Origin: Eutypella sp. D-1
Lineage: Eukaryota > Ascomycota > Sordariomycetes > Xylariales > Diatrypaceae
Length of the DNA stretch: 64,000 bases
Direction of reading: 5' to 3'
Assembly: GCA_023313575.1 (NCBI GenBank)
Contig: JAJTTP010000005.1
Location: forward strand, 2,356,001-2,420,000
Under the pieces are notes generated by a model. That model was not told the DNA's origin, ran no database searches, and saw only the letters and a program-made list of their open reading frames with translations. The first letter of the stretch is position 1; each line of letters starts with the position of its first letter. Made by a program: the position numbers and the translations under genes. Below, piece by piece: positions 24,326-35,274 of this stretch.

Positions 24326-26661
24326 ATGGTCGATGTTATGGACGATGCCATGGATCTTGATGAGCCAAGAGGCACCAAGAGAAAGGCCCCGGAAGCTCCC
24401 GAACCCACTATACAAGAGAGAGCACCCCGTCGCATTAAGGTAAGTCTACTCCATACTTCCATAATACAAAACCACCACCTCGACGATTGTGCTAACCTTT
24501 ATGTATTAGGCCCTGGATCAAGATGTAGTGAACAAGATTGCGGCGGGGGAGATCATCGTGGCACCGGTGCATGCTCTGAAGGAGTTGATCGAAAACGCTG
24601 TCGATGCAGGCTCGACCTCATTGGAGATATTGGTGAAGGAAGGTGGATTGAAGTTACTACAGATCACCGACAATGGTCACGGAATTGACGTGAGTATTCG
24701 GCCCAGCACTCTTCCACCACCGATATCAATAAGCTAATGCTAGGCAGAAAGAAGATTTGCCTATTCTATGTGAAAGATTCACTACATCTAAACTCAAAAA
24801 GTTTGAGGACCTAAGTAACATAGGCACCTATGGGTTTCGGGGCGAAGCGCTTGCCAGCATCAGCCACATTGCTCACCTCGTCGTTACTACTAAGACGAAA
24901 GATTCTAACTGCGCATGGCGCGCGCACTATGATGAGGGAAGGCTCTCGCCCTCAAAGCCTGGTCAGACCCCTGACCCCAAGCCGACGGCGGGGCGCAATG
25001 GCACCCAGATATCCGTAGAGGACTTATTCTACAACGTCCCTAATCGCCGAAAGGCCTTCCGTTCCGCTTCCGACGAGTACAACAAAATTATTGATATGGT
25101 CGGGCGTTATTCTATCCATTGTGAGGGTGTAGCTTTCTCTTGCAAGAAGCATGGAGATTCGGGTACTTCCATTTCCGTGCAGACCCAAGCCTCGACGATA
25201 GACCGCATACGGCAGATCCATGGCGGCAGCGTAGCCAATGAACTCATAGAGTTCTCCGTCTCTGATGACCGCTGGGGATTCAAGGCTTCCGGCTGGGCTA
25301 CGAATGCCAACTATCATATTAAGAAGACCACTCTCCTACTTTTCATAAACCACCGTAGCGTGGAGTCTGCTCATGTCAAGAAAGCCTTGGAACAGACATA
25401 CTCCACATTCCTTCCCAAGAACGGGCACCCTTTCATATATCTCAGTCTCGAGATTGACCCGCAGCGGGTAGACGTCAACATTCATCCCACAAAGCGGGAA
25501 GTTAACTTCCTCAACGAGGATGAAATAATTCAGGCCATATGTGAAAATATCCGAGATAAACTAGCCGCTGTTGATACCAGCCGGACATTTATGACCCAGA
25601 CACTCCTTCCCGGCACCCTTCTCCCCGATAATACCTCCCAGCAAGATCCCGAAAGCTCTTCTTCGAAAACTCCTGCTGCTTCACGGAAGACATCATCTCG
25701 CCCCTACGAGAATAACCTTGTCCGAACAGACGCTTCGCTGCGTAAGATCACCAGCATGTTTCCCTCCGCCTCGGAGTCACCCGCGCCGTCAGGTGCATCT
25801 CATGATCCCACGTCTGAGTCTACCCCGGCACCCACGTACGAAATAACAGATCGTGAGTCCATTATCTGCAGGCTGACCAGCGTGCGCGAACTACGCTCTG
25901 CTGTCCGAGATGACATGCACCACGAGTTGACCGAGATATTCGCCAATCACACATTCGTAGGCGTCGTGGATGAGCGGCGCCGTCTGGCCACTATTCAAAG
26001 TGGTGTCAGACTTTTCCTCATAGACTATGGTCGCGCATGTTTCGAATATTTCTACCAGGTCGGACTCACCGACTTTGGCAACTTCGGCGTTATCAAGTTC
26101 CAGCCAGCACTCAACCTTCGCGAGGTATTGACCATTGCTGCGGAGCGCGAGAAGGCGATGGCGGCAGATGGCGAGCTGGCTGACGATGACGACTTCGACG
26201 TTAACGAGGTGGTCGAGAAGGTGGCTGAGCAGTTGATCGAGCGAAGGGAGATGCTGCAGGAGTACTTCAGTCTCGAGGTCTCCCCGGCGGGCGAGTTGCT
26301 GAGCATACCCCTCCTCCTAAAAGGGTATACCCCACCGCTAGCGAAACTGCCACAATTCCTCCTTCGTCTAGGCCCGCACGTCGACTGGACGGATGAGAAG
26401 TTATGCTTTGATTCCTTCCTGCGCGAGCTGGCGACCTACTATGTCCCGGAACAACTCCCTTCCCTGCCTGGCAACGACGAGGTAGAGGAAGATGTCTCGG
26501 ACGAGATCAAGGCGCGAAGGGCCCACATCCGCCGCGCCCTTGAGCACCTCTTCTTCCCGGCCTTCAAAGCCAGGCTCGTGGCCACCAAGTCGTTCATGAG
26601 CGGAGGGGTGTTGGAGTTAGCAAACCTGAAGGGGCTATATAGGGTGTTTGAGAGATGCTGA
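24326..26661 (+). CDS. MLH1: DNA mismatch repair protein Mlh1 (3 exons)
   Basis: Exons are 24326-24439, 24510-24689 and 24748-26661, giving 735 residues. The GHKL ATPase is complete: motif [12 protein letters not shown] (about residues 63-73, with catalytic Glu63 and Mg-binding Asn67), motif II DNGHGI (92-97) and motif III GFRGEAL (127-133). The transducer part shows [12 protein letters not shown] and the FINHRSV and [12 protein letters not shown] stretches. A Ser/Pro-rich linker (about 370-460) leads to the C-terminal dimerisation domain. The chain ends exactly in FERC, the conserved Mlh1 terminus that in yeast completes the Pms1 endonuclease site. It works in the nucleus as MutL-alpha with Pms1. 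Both introns are GT-AG; the first has a GCTAAC branch site. A 38-residue acidic N-terminal extension precedes the conserved start. Confidence 0.96.
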
Positions 26662-28307
26662 GGTGCCTCGAAAGTCATTAACCGGTTATCAGACAGGCTT
26701 ATACTAATAATTTTGCTCGCCCTGAAGTTGGGTTGGAGTATGCTAATGGTCCGCTGGGGGAACCCTGGAATGAAACTGGTTTTCACGTCAAGCTTATGTA
26801 GTAGCTTGAGCTATCTGGGTAGACGGGAAGATGGAAGGGGCTCGCTGAGAAGCATTTGGGCATGTGGGTCATGTCCTAGTGTATTGCGGTCTTGCTACAA
26901 GCGGGCATGTACTTCTACTATGCTGCGGTGGCTTTATGTGGTATGCCATATAGTAGCCGTAGGTGACAGTCATGATAGCTCTGTAGATGTGCGATGTATG
27001 CGTGTGTCTCATAATCATCCAGCGTATGTTAAGAAAAAACTGTGTCAACTTAATTGAAACATGGCCAGATATACTTACGTCCAATCACAAGTCGAAGGAA
27101 CATTACGTAGCCCCCTTTTACCCCTAAGTAACCCCTAATAAGCCCAGATACGACCAAGGCCGCTCTTATTTAGAGTCACGTTGGTAAACCCAAGATCCCC
27201 TACTAGGGAACCCTGCACTCACGCGATATTAGAAGATATACAGCATGGCCAATCTAGCCGGACAAGTAGATTGAGAAATGTACGGATGAATGCAACATCA
27301 GAGATCATGTTTGGTTGCTCTGGGAAAAGTGAAATATATCTGGCAGGATAAGGGGGGCCCAGCACAAGCGAGTCAGCATCGCTTGTCGTCTGCCTTCTCT
27401 ACATACCTGAAGTGCGCCCTCTACAATTCAAGAAGCGACCTAGCCGGGGTCCTGTAGCGACAGAAACAGAGTTCCCCCCTATTTAAGGCCGGTATCGACA
27501 TATCAGTTCGCAGCCAGGTTTAGGAGCGAGGTAGTTTAGGCGGGGAAGGGTGGCACATTGATTTATACTTTAGTCCTGAAGCACCTCGTACAATGGCGTC
27601 TAAGACAGGTACGCCGTTTCTGTCGGGTCTAAAGACTTTCGTAACGTCCACCGGTCTCTTCCTTGGGTGCGGAATGTCGGACCATTACGCACCGATGCGT
27701 TTTCGTTCCCTTGCCTTGTTAGTCGCCTAGGGCATTTCACGACAAATACATCATACGGCAAGCAACACACGGGGCGGTGCGGAGAGCTAAGGCGCTGAAC
27801 CTCTAAAACGGATATTTGTAACAACGCTATCCTAATTATACTTTGCAAGACAGCCAAGGCAATCGCTTACATCATCGGCACTGGACTAACATGGACGTTC
27901 CCGATTGGGAACTAGGCATCAGCATCGGGGTTAGGGACGGTTCGTCCTGCAGCATGGCGAGGAGGCCGTCCGTCAGGAGGCAATTTTAGGCATGATGTCG
28001 AAATCAGACTCTGACGGTGCCCGTCTCTGTTACAAACCACTCATTCCAAGGTAGACCCATCCACTGATAACAGAAGTCACGTGGAGATTGGCTCGCCAAG
28101 GCCTTGTCTTGGCGATCCATCGCCTTTTGTGGTGACCCCTTTTCTATATAAAGGGTATGGGATCACTCCCATCTAGATAGTCTCTCTTTTAGCTAGCCAG
28201 CGATCAATCTAAGTATTTACCCTTCTACGCCCTTTGTTATCTAAAATCAAGACCAGTGGTGACGGCTTCGTTACAGTCTCCTCGATAGCCTTCCTGTACA
28301 CACTCGC
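26662..28307. other. Spacer between MLH1 and the disrupted ORF
   Basis: No supported gene. The last 160 bp look like a promoter for the disrupted ORF: a TATATAAAG box lies at 28146-28154, about 155 bp before its ATG, followed by a pyrimidine-rich leader. Confidence 0.45.
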
Positions 28308-28323
28308 ATGGAGATCTTTAGGA

Positions 28324-28333
28324 ATCTGGAGCT
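28324..28333 (+). repeat. Left target-site duplication (10 bp)
   Basis: ATCTGGAGCT directly abuts the left end of the element and is repeated exactly at 34565-34574. One copy alone restores the reading frame of the split ORF, which supports a true duplication. Confidence 0.9.
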
Positions 28334-28460
28334 AAGGCTAGGGAACGGGTACCCGTAGGTAACCCATCATTACCCGGCGTTTTTAATAAGTAATTAACGG
28401 GTACCTATTCTTTAAAAAAATTACTTATAAGTACCCGGTAAATTATTTAATATATTTATA

Positions 28461-28522
28461 AATACTTATTAAATAAAATTTTAATAATAAAATTATTTAC
28501 CGAATATTTATAAATAATTTTT
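28461..28522 (+). repeat. Left subterminal repeat of the element
   Basis: This 62-bp stretch matches 34400-34461 in direct orientation with four differences, three of them C/T or G/A transitions, as expected for two RIP-mutated copies. Confidence 0.75.
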
Positions 28523-29518
28523 TTTATTTACCCGGTATTTATAAGTAATTTTTTTAAATAATAAATATTTATTAAATACTTATTTTATAAATAATATTAC
28601 ATAAAAATATTTAATAAAACTTTTAAAAAAATTTTAAAATAATCGAAAATAATATACATTATTTATAATTAATGCTTTTAATTTTTATAAATACTTTTAT
28701 AATTAATTTTAAACTTTATAACTTAAAAAAAAAATTTATAAATGTTTTATAATTTATTTTTTTAATTATTTAACGTTATTTTAAACCTTATTAATTTAAT
28801 TTTAATAATTATTATTATTCGGGTTACTTTTATTATTATTTAAGTTATTACTTAAATTATTATTTTAAATATTAGGTTTATTAAGGTTAAGTTTATTATT
28901 AAATTTATTTATACTGCTATTATTATTACGGCCGTATTAACCTTATTAATAACCGCTTATTTATATAATACCTATTCCGATTTAATTAAATAATTTTTAC
29001 TTTTTTTATAAAAATTATATTCTTTTATTATAATATAATACGTTTAACGTAAATAATATAAAAATAAAACGTTATATATAATTAAATTATTTTATAATTA
29101 TTTTAAACGGTAATATTTTATTTACTTTTTATAAACTTTATAATTATAACTTCGGTAAATTTTTATAATATTAAAATTATGGATAATTAAAATCGGAAAT
29201 TACTTTTAATATTTTACGTAATTTTCCGTATTAAGCGTTAAAAAAAAAGTTAAAAATTAAAAAGTTAATAAATTTTTATAACTTTTTAATATTTAATACA
29301 ATATATATTATAAACATTAATATTATAATATTAATAAGGTTTAAAAACTATATTTATTTTTTAATTTTTTACATAATAACGTTATTTTTATAAAATAAGC
29401 ATTATTAATTTAATTTATACCGCTTTTTTTACTACTTACACCATTTTTATACCCTTTGTTTTCCTTTATAAAAAAATAAAACCTTATTATTATTAATTTA
29501 AATTATTAATATAAATAG

Positions 29519-29551
<33 letters not shown>

Positions 29552-30690
29552 ATTACGTTATATATAAATTATTTTACGATTATTTTATTATATAAACCGG
29601 TAAAATTCGAAAAACAAAATAAAATTTAATAAAAAATAAAAAAAGTTATAAAGTTATAAACGTAAAAACAAATTTCCTTACATTTAAAAGTATATTTAAA
29701 AAAATAAACTTAAATAATATATACTTTTTTTATATTTTTTATATTTAATAATAAGTATTAAGTTATTAAACGATTATTTTATAATTATTTTTAATCGTTT
29801 AAATACTTTAAAAACAATTTTTTAATAATATCGATTTAAAATATTTAAACGTTATATTTTACCCTTAATTAACTTTATTTATACGATTTTATATTAATTA
29901 AATAATATTTTTACTTATTTACGTAATTATAAATTATTTATTTATAACGGTATTTCGTTTTATTATATATAACGTTAAATAATAAAATTAACTTTTTAAA
30001 TTATTATTATTAATTTTTTTTAATAGTTTAATATTTAAGTTTATTACTTAAATCTTACCGTTTAATTATATCGATTTTTATAATAACAATTTTTTAAAAA
30101 GTTAATCGTTATTAAAATAATAAACTTTATTTAAAAAAAGCTTAAAAGCGTATAATACTTTTAAACTGTTTATATAAAAAGTTTTAAACGCTTTTTTTAA
30201 AGCTTTATACCGGTTTTTAACGGATTTAAAATAATATTATTAATAAATATTAAAAAGTTTTTAACTTTATAAATAAACGATTAAAAAAATATTTTAATTT
30301 AATAAAACTTTATATACGTTTTATTAATACCGATATATATTATATATATAATAAATCGCGGGTAAAATAAAATAAACCGGGCCGGTTATAATTATTATAT
30401 TTTTAAAAAGCTAAAACGTTTTTTATTAATTAAAATTTAAATAAAATAATTAAAGAATAAGTTAATAAAAAAAGGTATAAATATAACTTATTATTATGGC
30501 CCGACTAGGCTAAGTGGGGGCTGGTAACCCTATTTATTAGCGGTACTGTTAAAAAAATAAAGACATAAGCCAGCCACACTTAATAAGCCATAAAAAAAGC
30601 CATATATAAATCTGTTATAATCCATGGATTTAAAAGTATTAATTAAATTCGTTACGATTTAAAGATTTAACATAACCACATATTTTAATA

Positions 30691-30746
30691 TTAAAAATAA
30701 AGGATATAAATAATATATAGCTATATTTATTACCTTTTTTTTAAAT
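30691..30746 (+). repeat. Left arm of a nested inverted repeat
   Basis: The 56 bases are the reverse complement of 34011-34066 with only two differences, both transitions. Weaker similarity seems to continue outward on both sides for about 150-200 bp, so the arms may be the inner part of long terminal inverted repeats of a second element nested in the first. Confidence 0.75.
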
Positions 30747-33700
30747 AGTTTTTAAGCTTATTAGCTTATAATATAACTTAATTACATAAAGCATTTTTTT
30801 TATTACTAAACGTAATTATTTATTATTTAAAACCCTTAGCACTTTTATTAATATAAACCCCTTAACTGGACTAATAATTAAAAATAAACCAGCCGTTATA
30901 CTTATATTTTTAACGTAAATAATAATCGATAATATTTTTTTAAAGTTTATCGCTTTTAAAAAAAATACCCTTTTTTTTTCGGGGTTTAATAAAAAAAGCA
31001 TAATTTCGGTTAAATTTTTATTATTAAAAATAATAATTTAAACGGCTTTTTTTATATTTATTCGGTTATTTTTTTTAAATATTATTTATAAGTTTTTTTT
31101 AAAATAATTAATAACTTTTTTATAAAGTTTATTATTTATTTTATAAAATAATCCCGGAATATAAAAATATTTTTTAAAATAAAAAAAAATAATAATAAAA
31201 AGTTATAAATTAATTTATAATTTGTATTAAATAACTTATTAACGTATTTACGTTAGTTTTTTACGTAACCTTTATAATTATATAAAACGTTTATCGATAT
31301 TAAAACGATCGGAAAGTTATTTACCCGTTATTATTTTTAATTCTTTTTTAATATTTTATTAAAATATTTTTTTATATTCCGAATTAACCGCGTTTAAATA
31401 TTTTATAAAATGCTTAATTATAATTTTATATTTAAATATTATATAATAAAAATAGTTTTTACATAAAGCCCCGAAATTATTTATTATTTAAATAGAATAT
31501 TTAAAAACGTTAATAAAATATTATATATATTTTTTACCGTTAAATAACAGCTTATAACTATATCTTTTTAAAACTTAATTAAATTTTAAGAATTTCTCGA
31601 TAATAAGCTATAAAATTAAAGCACGTATTAAAGAATAAGTTTTTAAACTTTAATAATATTTTATATCGCGTACGTATTATAATAACCGCGCCGTATTTTA
31701 AATCTTTTTATTAATAAGGTTTTATTAAATAAAATAAAATAATTATTACCGTTTTATTAAAATATATATTTATATTATTAAAAAACGTAATTAAATATTA
31801 TTAATATTAAAATTATTTTATAATTATTTTAATTTATTTATTAAATTTATAATATATTTTTTAAATAAATTAAAAAAACTTTCCTTTTATTTTAAACTTT
31901 TATTCGTATTTATAAACCGTATTAAATCGTCCTTTTTTAATAATCGTATAAACTTTATATTATAAGTATTAAAAAAATCCCGATACGCTTTTTAAAGCAT
32001 ATATAATATATAAATAAAATATTATATATTTAACGTAACTTTATTTTTTATATAAACGTTTTTTTTAATTATATTTTTATTTCGCCTTTATTTACCTTTA
32101 AACCGTTATCGGTAATAATTATATAAAAATAATCGATAAGCTTTAATCTTTTTAATTTAATTAATATAATTAAATTATTAAATTCATTTATTTTATTTTT
32201 ATAATATTATACGTTAATAAGTAAATGTTAACGTTTTTATTTATAATTAATTTAATAAATTTAAATTTAAACGCCGTTTAAATGTTATACGATACGTAAA
32301 TATAAACGCTTTTAAAAATCTTTTTTAACCGTATTTATTAACGTTTAAACGTATTTTTATAACTTTTTTAAATATATTTTAATAAAAACGGGTTTAAAAT
32401 TAAAATTATATTATTTTATAAACACATTAAAATATTTATCGGTTAAACTATTAATAAATATATATTAAGATATAAAAGAAATTAATATAAAATATATCGT
32501 TAACGTTAAAAACGTTTAATAAACCGGTATTTTAAAGCCCGATTATTTTATAATTATTTTAAATATAAATAAACCTTTTTTTTACCGTAATAATATTAAA
32601 TAATTTATTAATATTAATTTAAATAATATTTTACGTATAAAGGTTATTAATTAAATGCTTTATTATAAAGCTTATATTACATAATATAGAAAATATAAAA
32701 TAAATTAATTAATTATTATAATAAAAATATTAAATTAATAGCTTTTTATTACTTTTTTTATAAAATTGCTTAAAATATACTTAATTATTTTAACATTTAT
32801 TAAATATTATTAACGCTTTAAAAACGTATTTTTTATTATTTTTATTTATAATATTTTTAAATTATTTCGTAAACTGGAACTATTCCAGCTATTTTTCGTA
32901 ATAACTTATTTAATATTCGTAATAAAACCCGGTAAACTTAATAAACTTAAGTTTCGTTATATTAAGTAAAAGTATCCGTTACTTTTTAATAAATAAAAAA
33001 GAATTAAAATTAAAGCGATTAAAAAACGTAAACATAACCTTATTTTATAATAACGTTTAAAATATTCGAGTTATATTATTATTAATAAATTATAAGCTAT
33101 TAATAATAAATTTAATATTATAAATAATATTATCGTTTTTTAATTTTTAACTTTTATTTTTTTAACTATTATAATCGTTATAATTATCGCTTTTGTTTTA
33201 AAAATTGTTATTACTTTTATTTATATTAACATCGTTTTTTATATTAAGGTGGTTATTAATAACCTTTTATATATTATAGCTAATAAATAATTAAGTTTTA
33301 TTAATAAATCGTTTACTTTTTAAATTTAAATTAAAATCGTTATTATTAAACCTTAAATCTTTTTTTATTTTTAATTTTTTAATTTATTAAAATAATCACT
33401 AAGTAAAAAATAAAAAAGATTATTAAAAAAAAAAAGTAAATAAAACTTAACTCCTTTAAAAATTAAAAAATCTTAATAAAAAAAGTGCCCTTATTTAATA
33501 TAAAACCCGATTTTATAACTTAAATTATATATAAAATAAATAATATTTTATAACTACGTAACATTTTTTTCTTTTTATTTATTTTTTATAACTTTTTTTA
33601 TTACTTTTTTACCCCGGTTTTATATAAACGTAATACCTTTATCTCTTTTATTATATAATTTGCTTAAATTAAATAATAACCTTTATAACGATTATTGTAA

Positions 33701-34010
33701 TAAATTAAATAAAATTAATAAAAACCGTAAAAAATATATAATTAACTTATTAACGTTATATAAATTTAATAAATTTTATAATTAAATACGTTAAAAGATT
33801 ATCGTATAACCTTTTTAAAACTATTAATAAAGTTTAACCTTTATTTAAATATAACGGCCGGTTTATTCCTAACTATTAATTTAATCGAAAGGTTTTTATT
33901 AGTAAAAATATTAAAGGTTTTAAGTAATAAATAATTATATTTAATAATAATAATAATAAAAAATGCTTTAAGTAATTAAGTTATATTATAAATTAATAAG
34001 TTTAAAAATT

Positions 34011-34066
34011 ATTTAAAAAAAAAGTAATAAATATAGCTATATATTATTTATATCTTTTATTTTTAA
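34011..34066 (-). repeat. Right arm of a nested inverted repeat
   Basis: Reverse-complement partner of 30691-30746 at 54 of 56 positions; the spacing between the arms is about 3.3 kb. Confidence 0.75.
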
Positions 34067-34399
34067 TACCGGAATATAATATTAAATATTAAATTATTAA
34101 AATAATTAATTATTTTAACTATTTTAAATTATTAAGATAGTTAATTATTTTAATTATCCTTTTTATTACGTAACTTAAATATAGCTTATTTTATTATAAT
34201 TATCCTTTTTAATACTATGGTTAAGGATTATTTATACCAATCCTATTTAAGCCTAATAACTTAGCCAGGTTATAACATTATAAAATAATTTAATTTTTAA
34301 ACCGTAAATAATATTATAATAATATTTATTTTTAATTATTTTAAAATTATTTATTTAAAATTATTTATAAATACCTGGTAAATAAAAAAATTACCTATA

Positions 34400-34461
34400 A
34401 ATACTTATTAAATAAAATTTTAATAATTAAATTATTTACCGGGTACTTATAAATAATTTTT
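34400..34461 (+). repeat. Right subterminal repeat of the element
   Basis: Partner of the repeat at 28461-28522, same orientation. Its ACCGGGTACTT core is less mutated than the left copy. Confidence 0.75.
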
Positions 34462-34564
34462 TAAATATTAAAATACTTATAAGTATCCGGTAGGTAAAAG
34501 AAATTACCCCCGGGTACCCATGGGTCGGTGGGTAAAAATCGATAGGTGGGTATTCCCTAGCCTT

Positions 34565-34574
34565 ATCTGGAGCT
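34565..34574 (+). repeat. Right target-site duplication (10 bp)
   Basis: Exact copy of 28324-28333, directly after the right terminal repeat. Confidence 0.9.
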
Positions 34575-35274
34575 CCTCAAGCTGCGTATGGAAGAGAGAT
34601 TACAAAGGTCCCGAGGAGAGTTTTTCATGGTGGCTGACCGTCTCTCCTTTAAATTCGAGACAAAGAAGCAAGACCGCTGCGACGTTCACAGCATCGTCGA
34701 CAAGAATTTCATGCTGTACAAAAAGGTGGACGGGACCGGTAAAGACTTAGCCGCGCGGCGCATCATGTCCTCTTTCGACCCTATGCTGCAACAACATATC
34801 CTTCTTTATCGCAGTTCCATCAATACGATTTTTGAGTTGAAGTCTTAGTTGCACGAGAAGATCACGGTCGTCCGACAACAGTGGCAGAGGCAGCACGACG
34901 CCCACGAGTCATAGGAGAAGCTCCTGCGCGGTCACGCACAGAAGATCCGTAACCTTCAGGGCCGCGAAGACGGTCCCCAGAATGATAATCACGGCCGCTA
35001 TTGGCACCGCGCTCTGTCTTAAGACCCCACCATGCAGCTTGCGCTTAACCTGGTGATGGAAAAACGACAGTCGCCTTTGGCGAACAAGCTTTGGAAGACA
35101 ATCGTCGACTCAGCCAACTCCATTCCTTGATGCACGTGGTCTGAAGTGGCCTCTATCAGGTGGATTGCGGATGTTTTTCGCCACTCGCTTCACAAAAAGG
35201 TGGTCTGGGACTCGACGCTCGGTCTACAGGAGACTGATAAGGATGTGTCGCAACCAGTACGTAAGCCTGTTTAG

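Larger units (their letters stand above)
28334..34564. mobile_element. RIP-degraded DNA transposon, 6.23 kb, TIR plus 10-bp TSD
   Basis: The element begins AAGGCTAGGGAA and ends with the exact reverse complement TTCCCTAGCCTT; both ends abut the 10-bp duplication ATCTGGAGCT. The interior is extremely A+T-rich. Remaining C and G sit mostly in CpG or CC/GG contexts, while CpA and TpG are nearly absent, which is the RIP pattern. Every reading frame is broken, so no transposase can be named. A 10-bp target duplication fits Mutator-like elements (9-11 bp) better than hAT (8 bp) or Tc1/mariner (TA), but the superfamily is inference. The ends also carry GGTACCC motifs and 62-bp subterminal direct repeats. 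A nested inverted-repeat structure lies inside (30691 to 34066). Confidence 0.85.
28308..35274 (+). pseudogene. Unrecognised ORF split by a transposon and carrying internal stops
   Basis: An ATG at 28308 opens a short frame (MEIFRNLEL) that stops at the transposon. Dropping the element and one copy of its target duplication, the frame continues without any shift at 34575 and runs to a TAG at 35272-35274, about 240 codons in all. Four internal stops lie at 34846 (TAG), 34912 (TAG), 35020 (TAA) and 35128 (TGA). Each is one C-to-T change from a sense codon, Gln for the first three and Arg for the last. The protein looks helical and charged (RLSFKFETKKQDRCD; VVRQQWQRQHDAHES). I do not recognise the family. 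A TATA box lies 155 bp upstream. Seen: frame continuity and stops. Inferred: that RIP spreading from the element caused the stops. Confidence 0.75.

Noticed and set aside
30816..31001. 61-codon ORF inside the A/T block
   Set aside because: Lys/Ile/Leu bias is what A/T-rich decay yields; no transposase motif is seen.
28334..34564. A/T block as centromere or mitochondrial DNA insertion
   Set aside because: Precise terminal repeats, a 10-bp target duplication and CpA/TpG depletion explain it better as a RIPed transposon.
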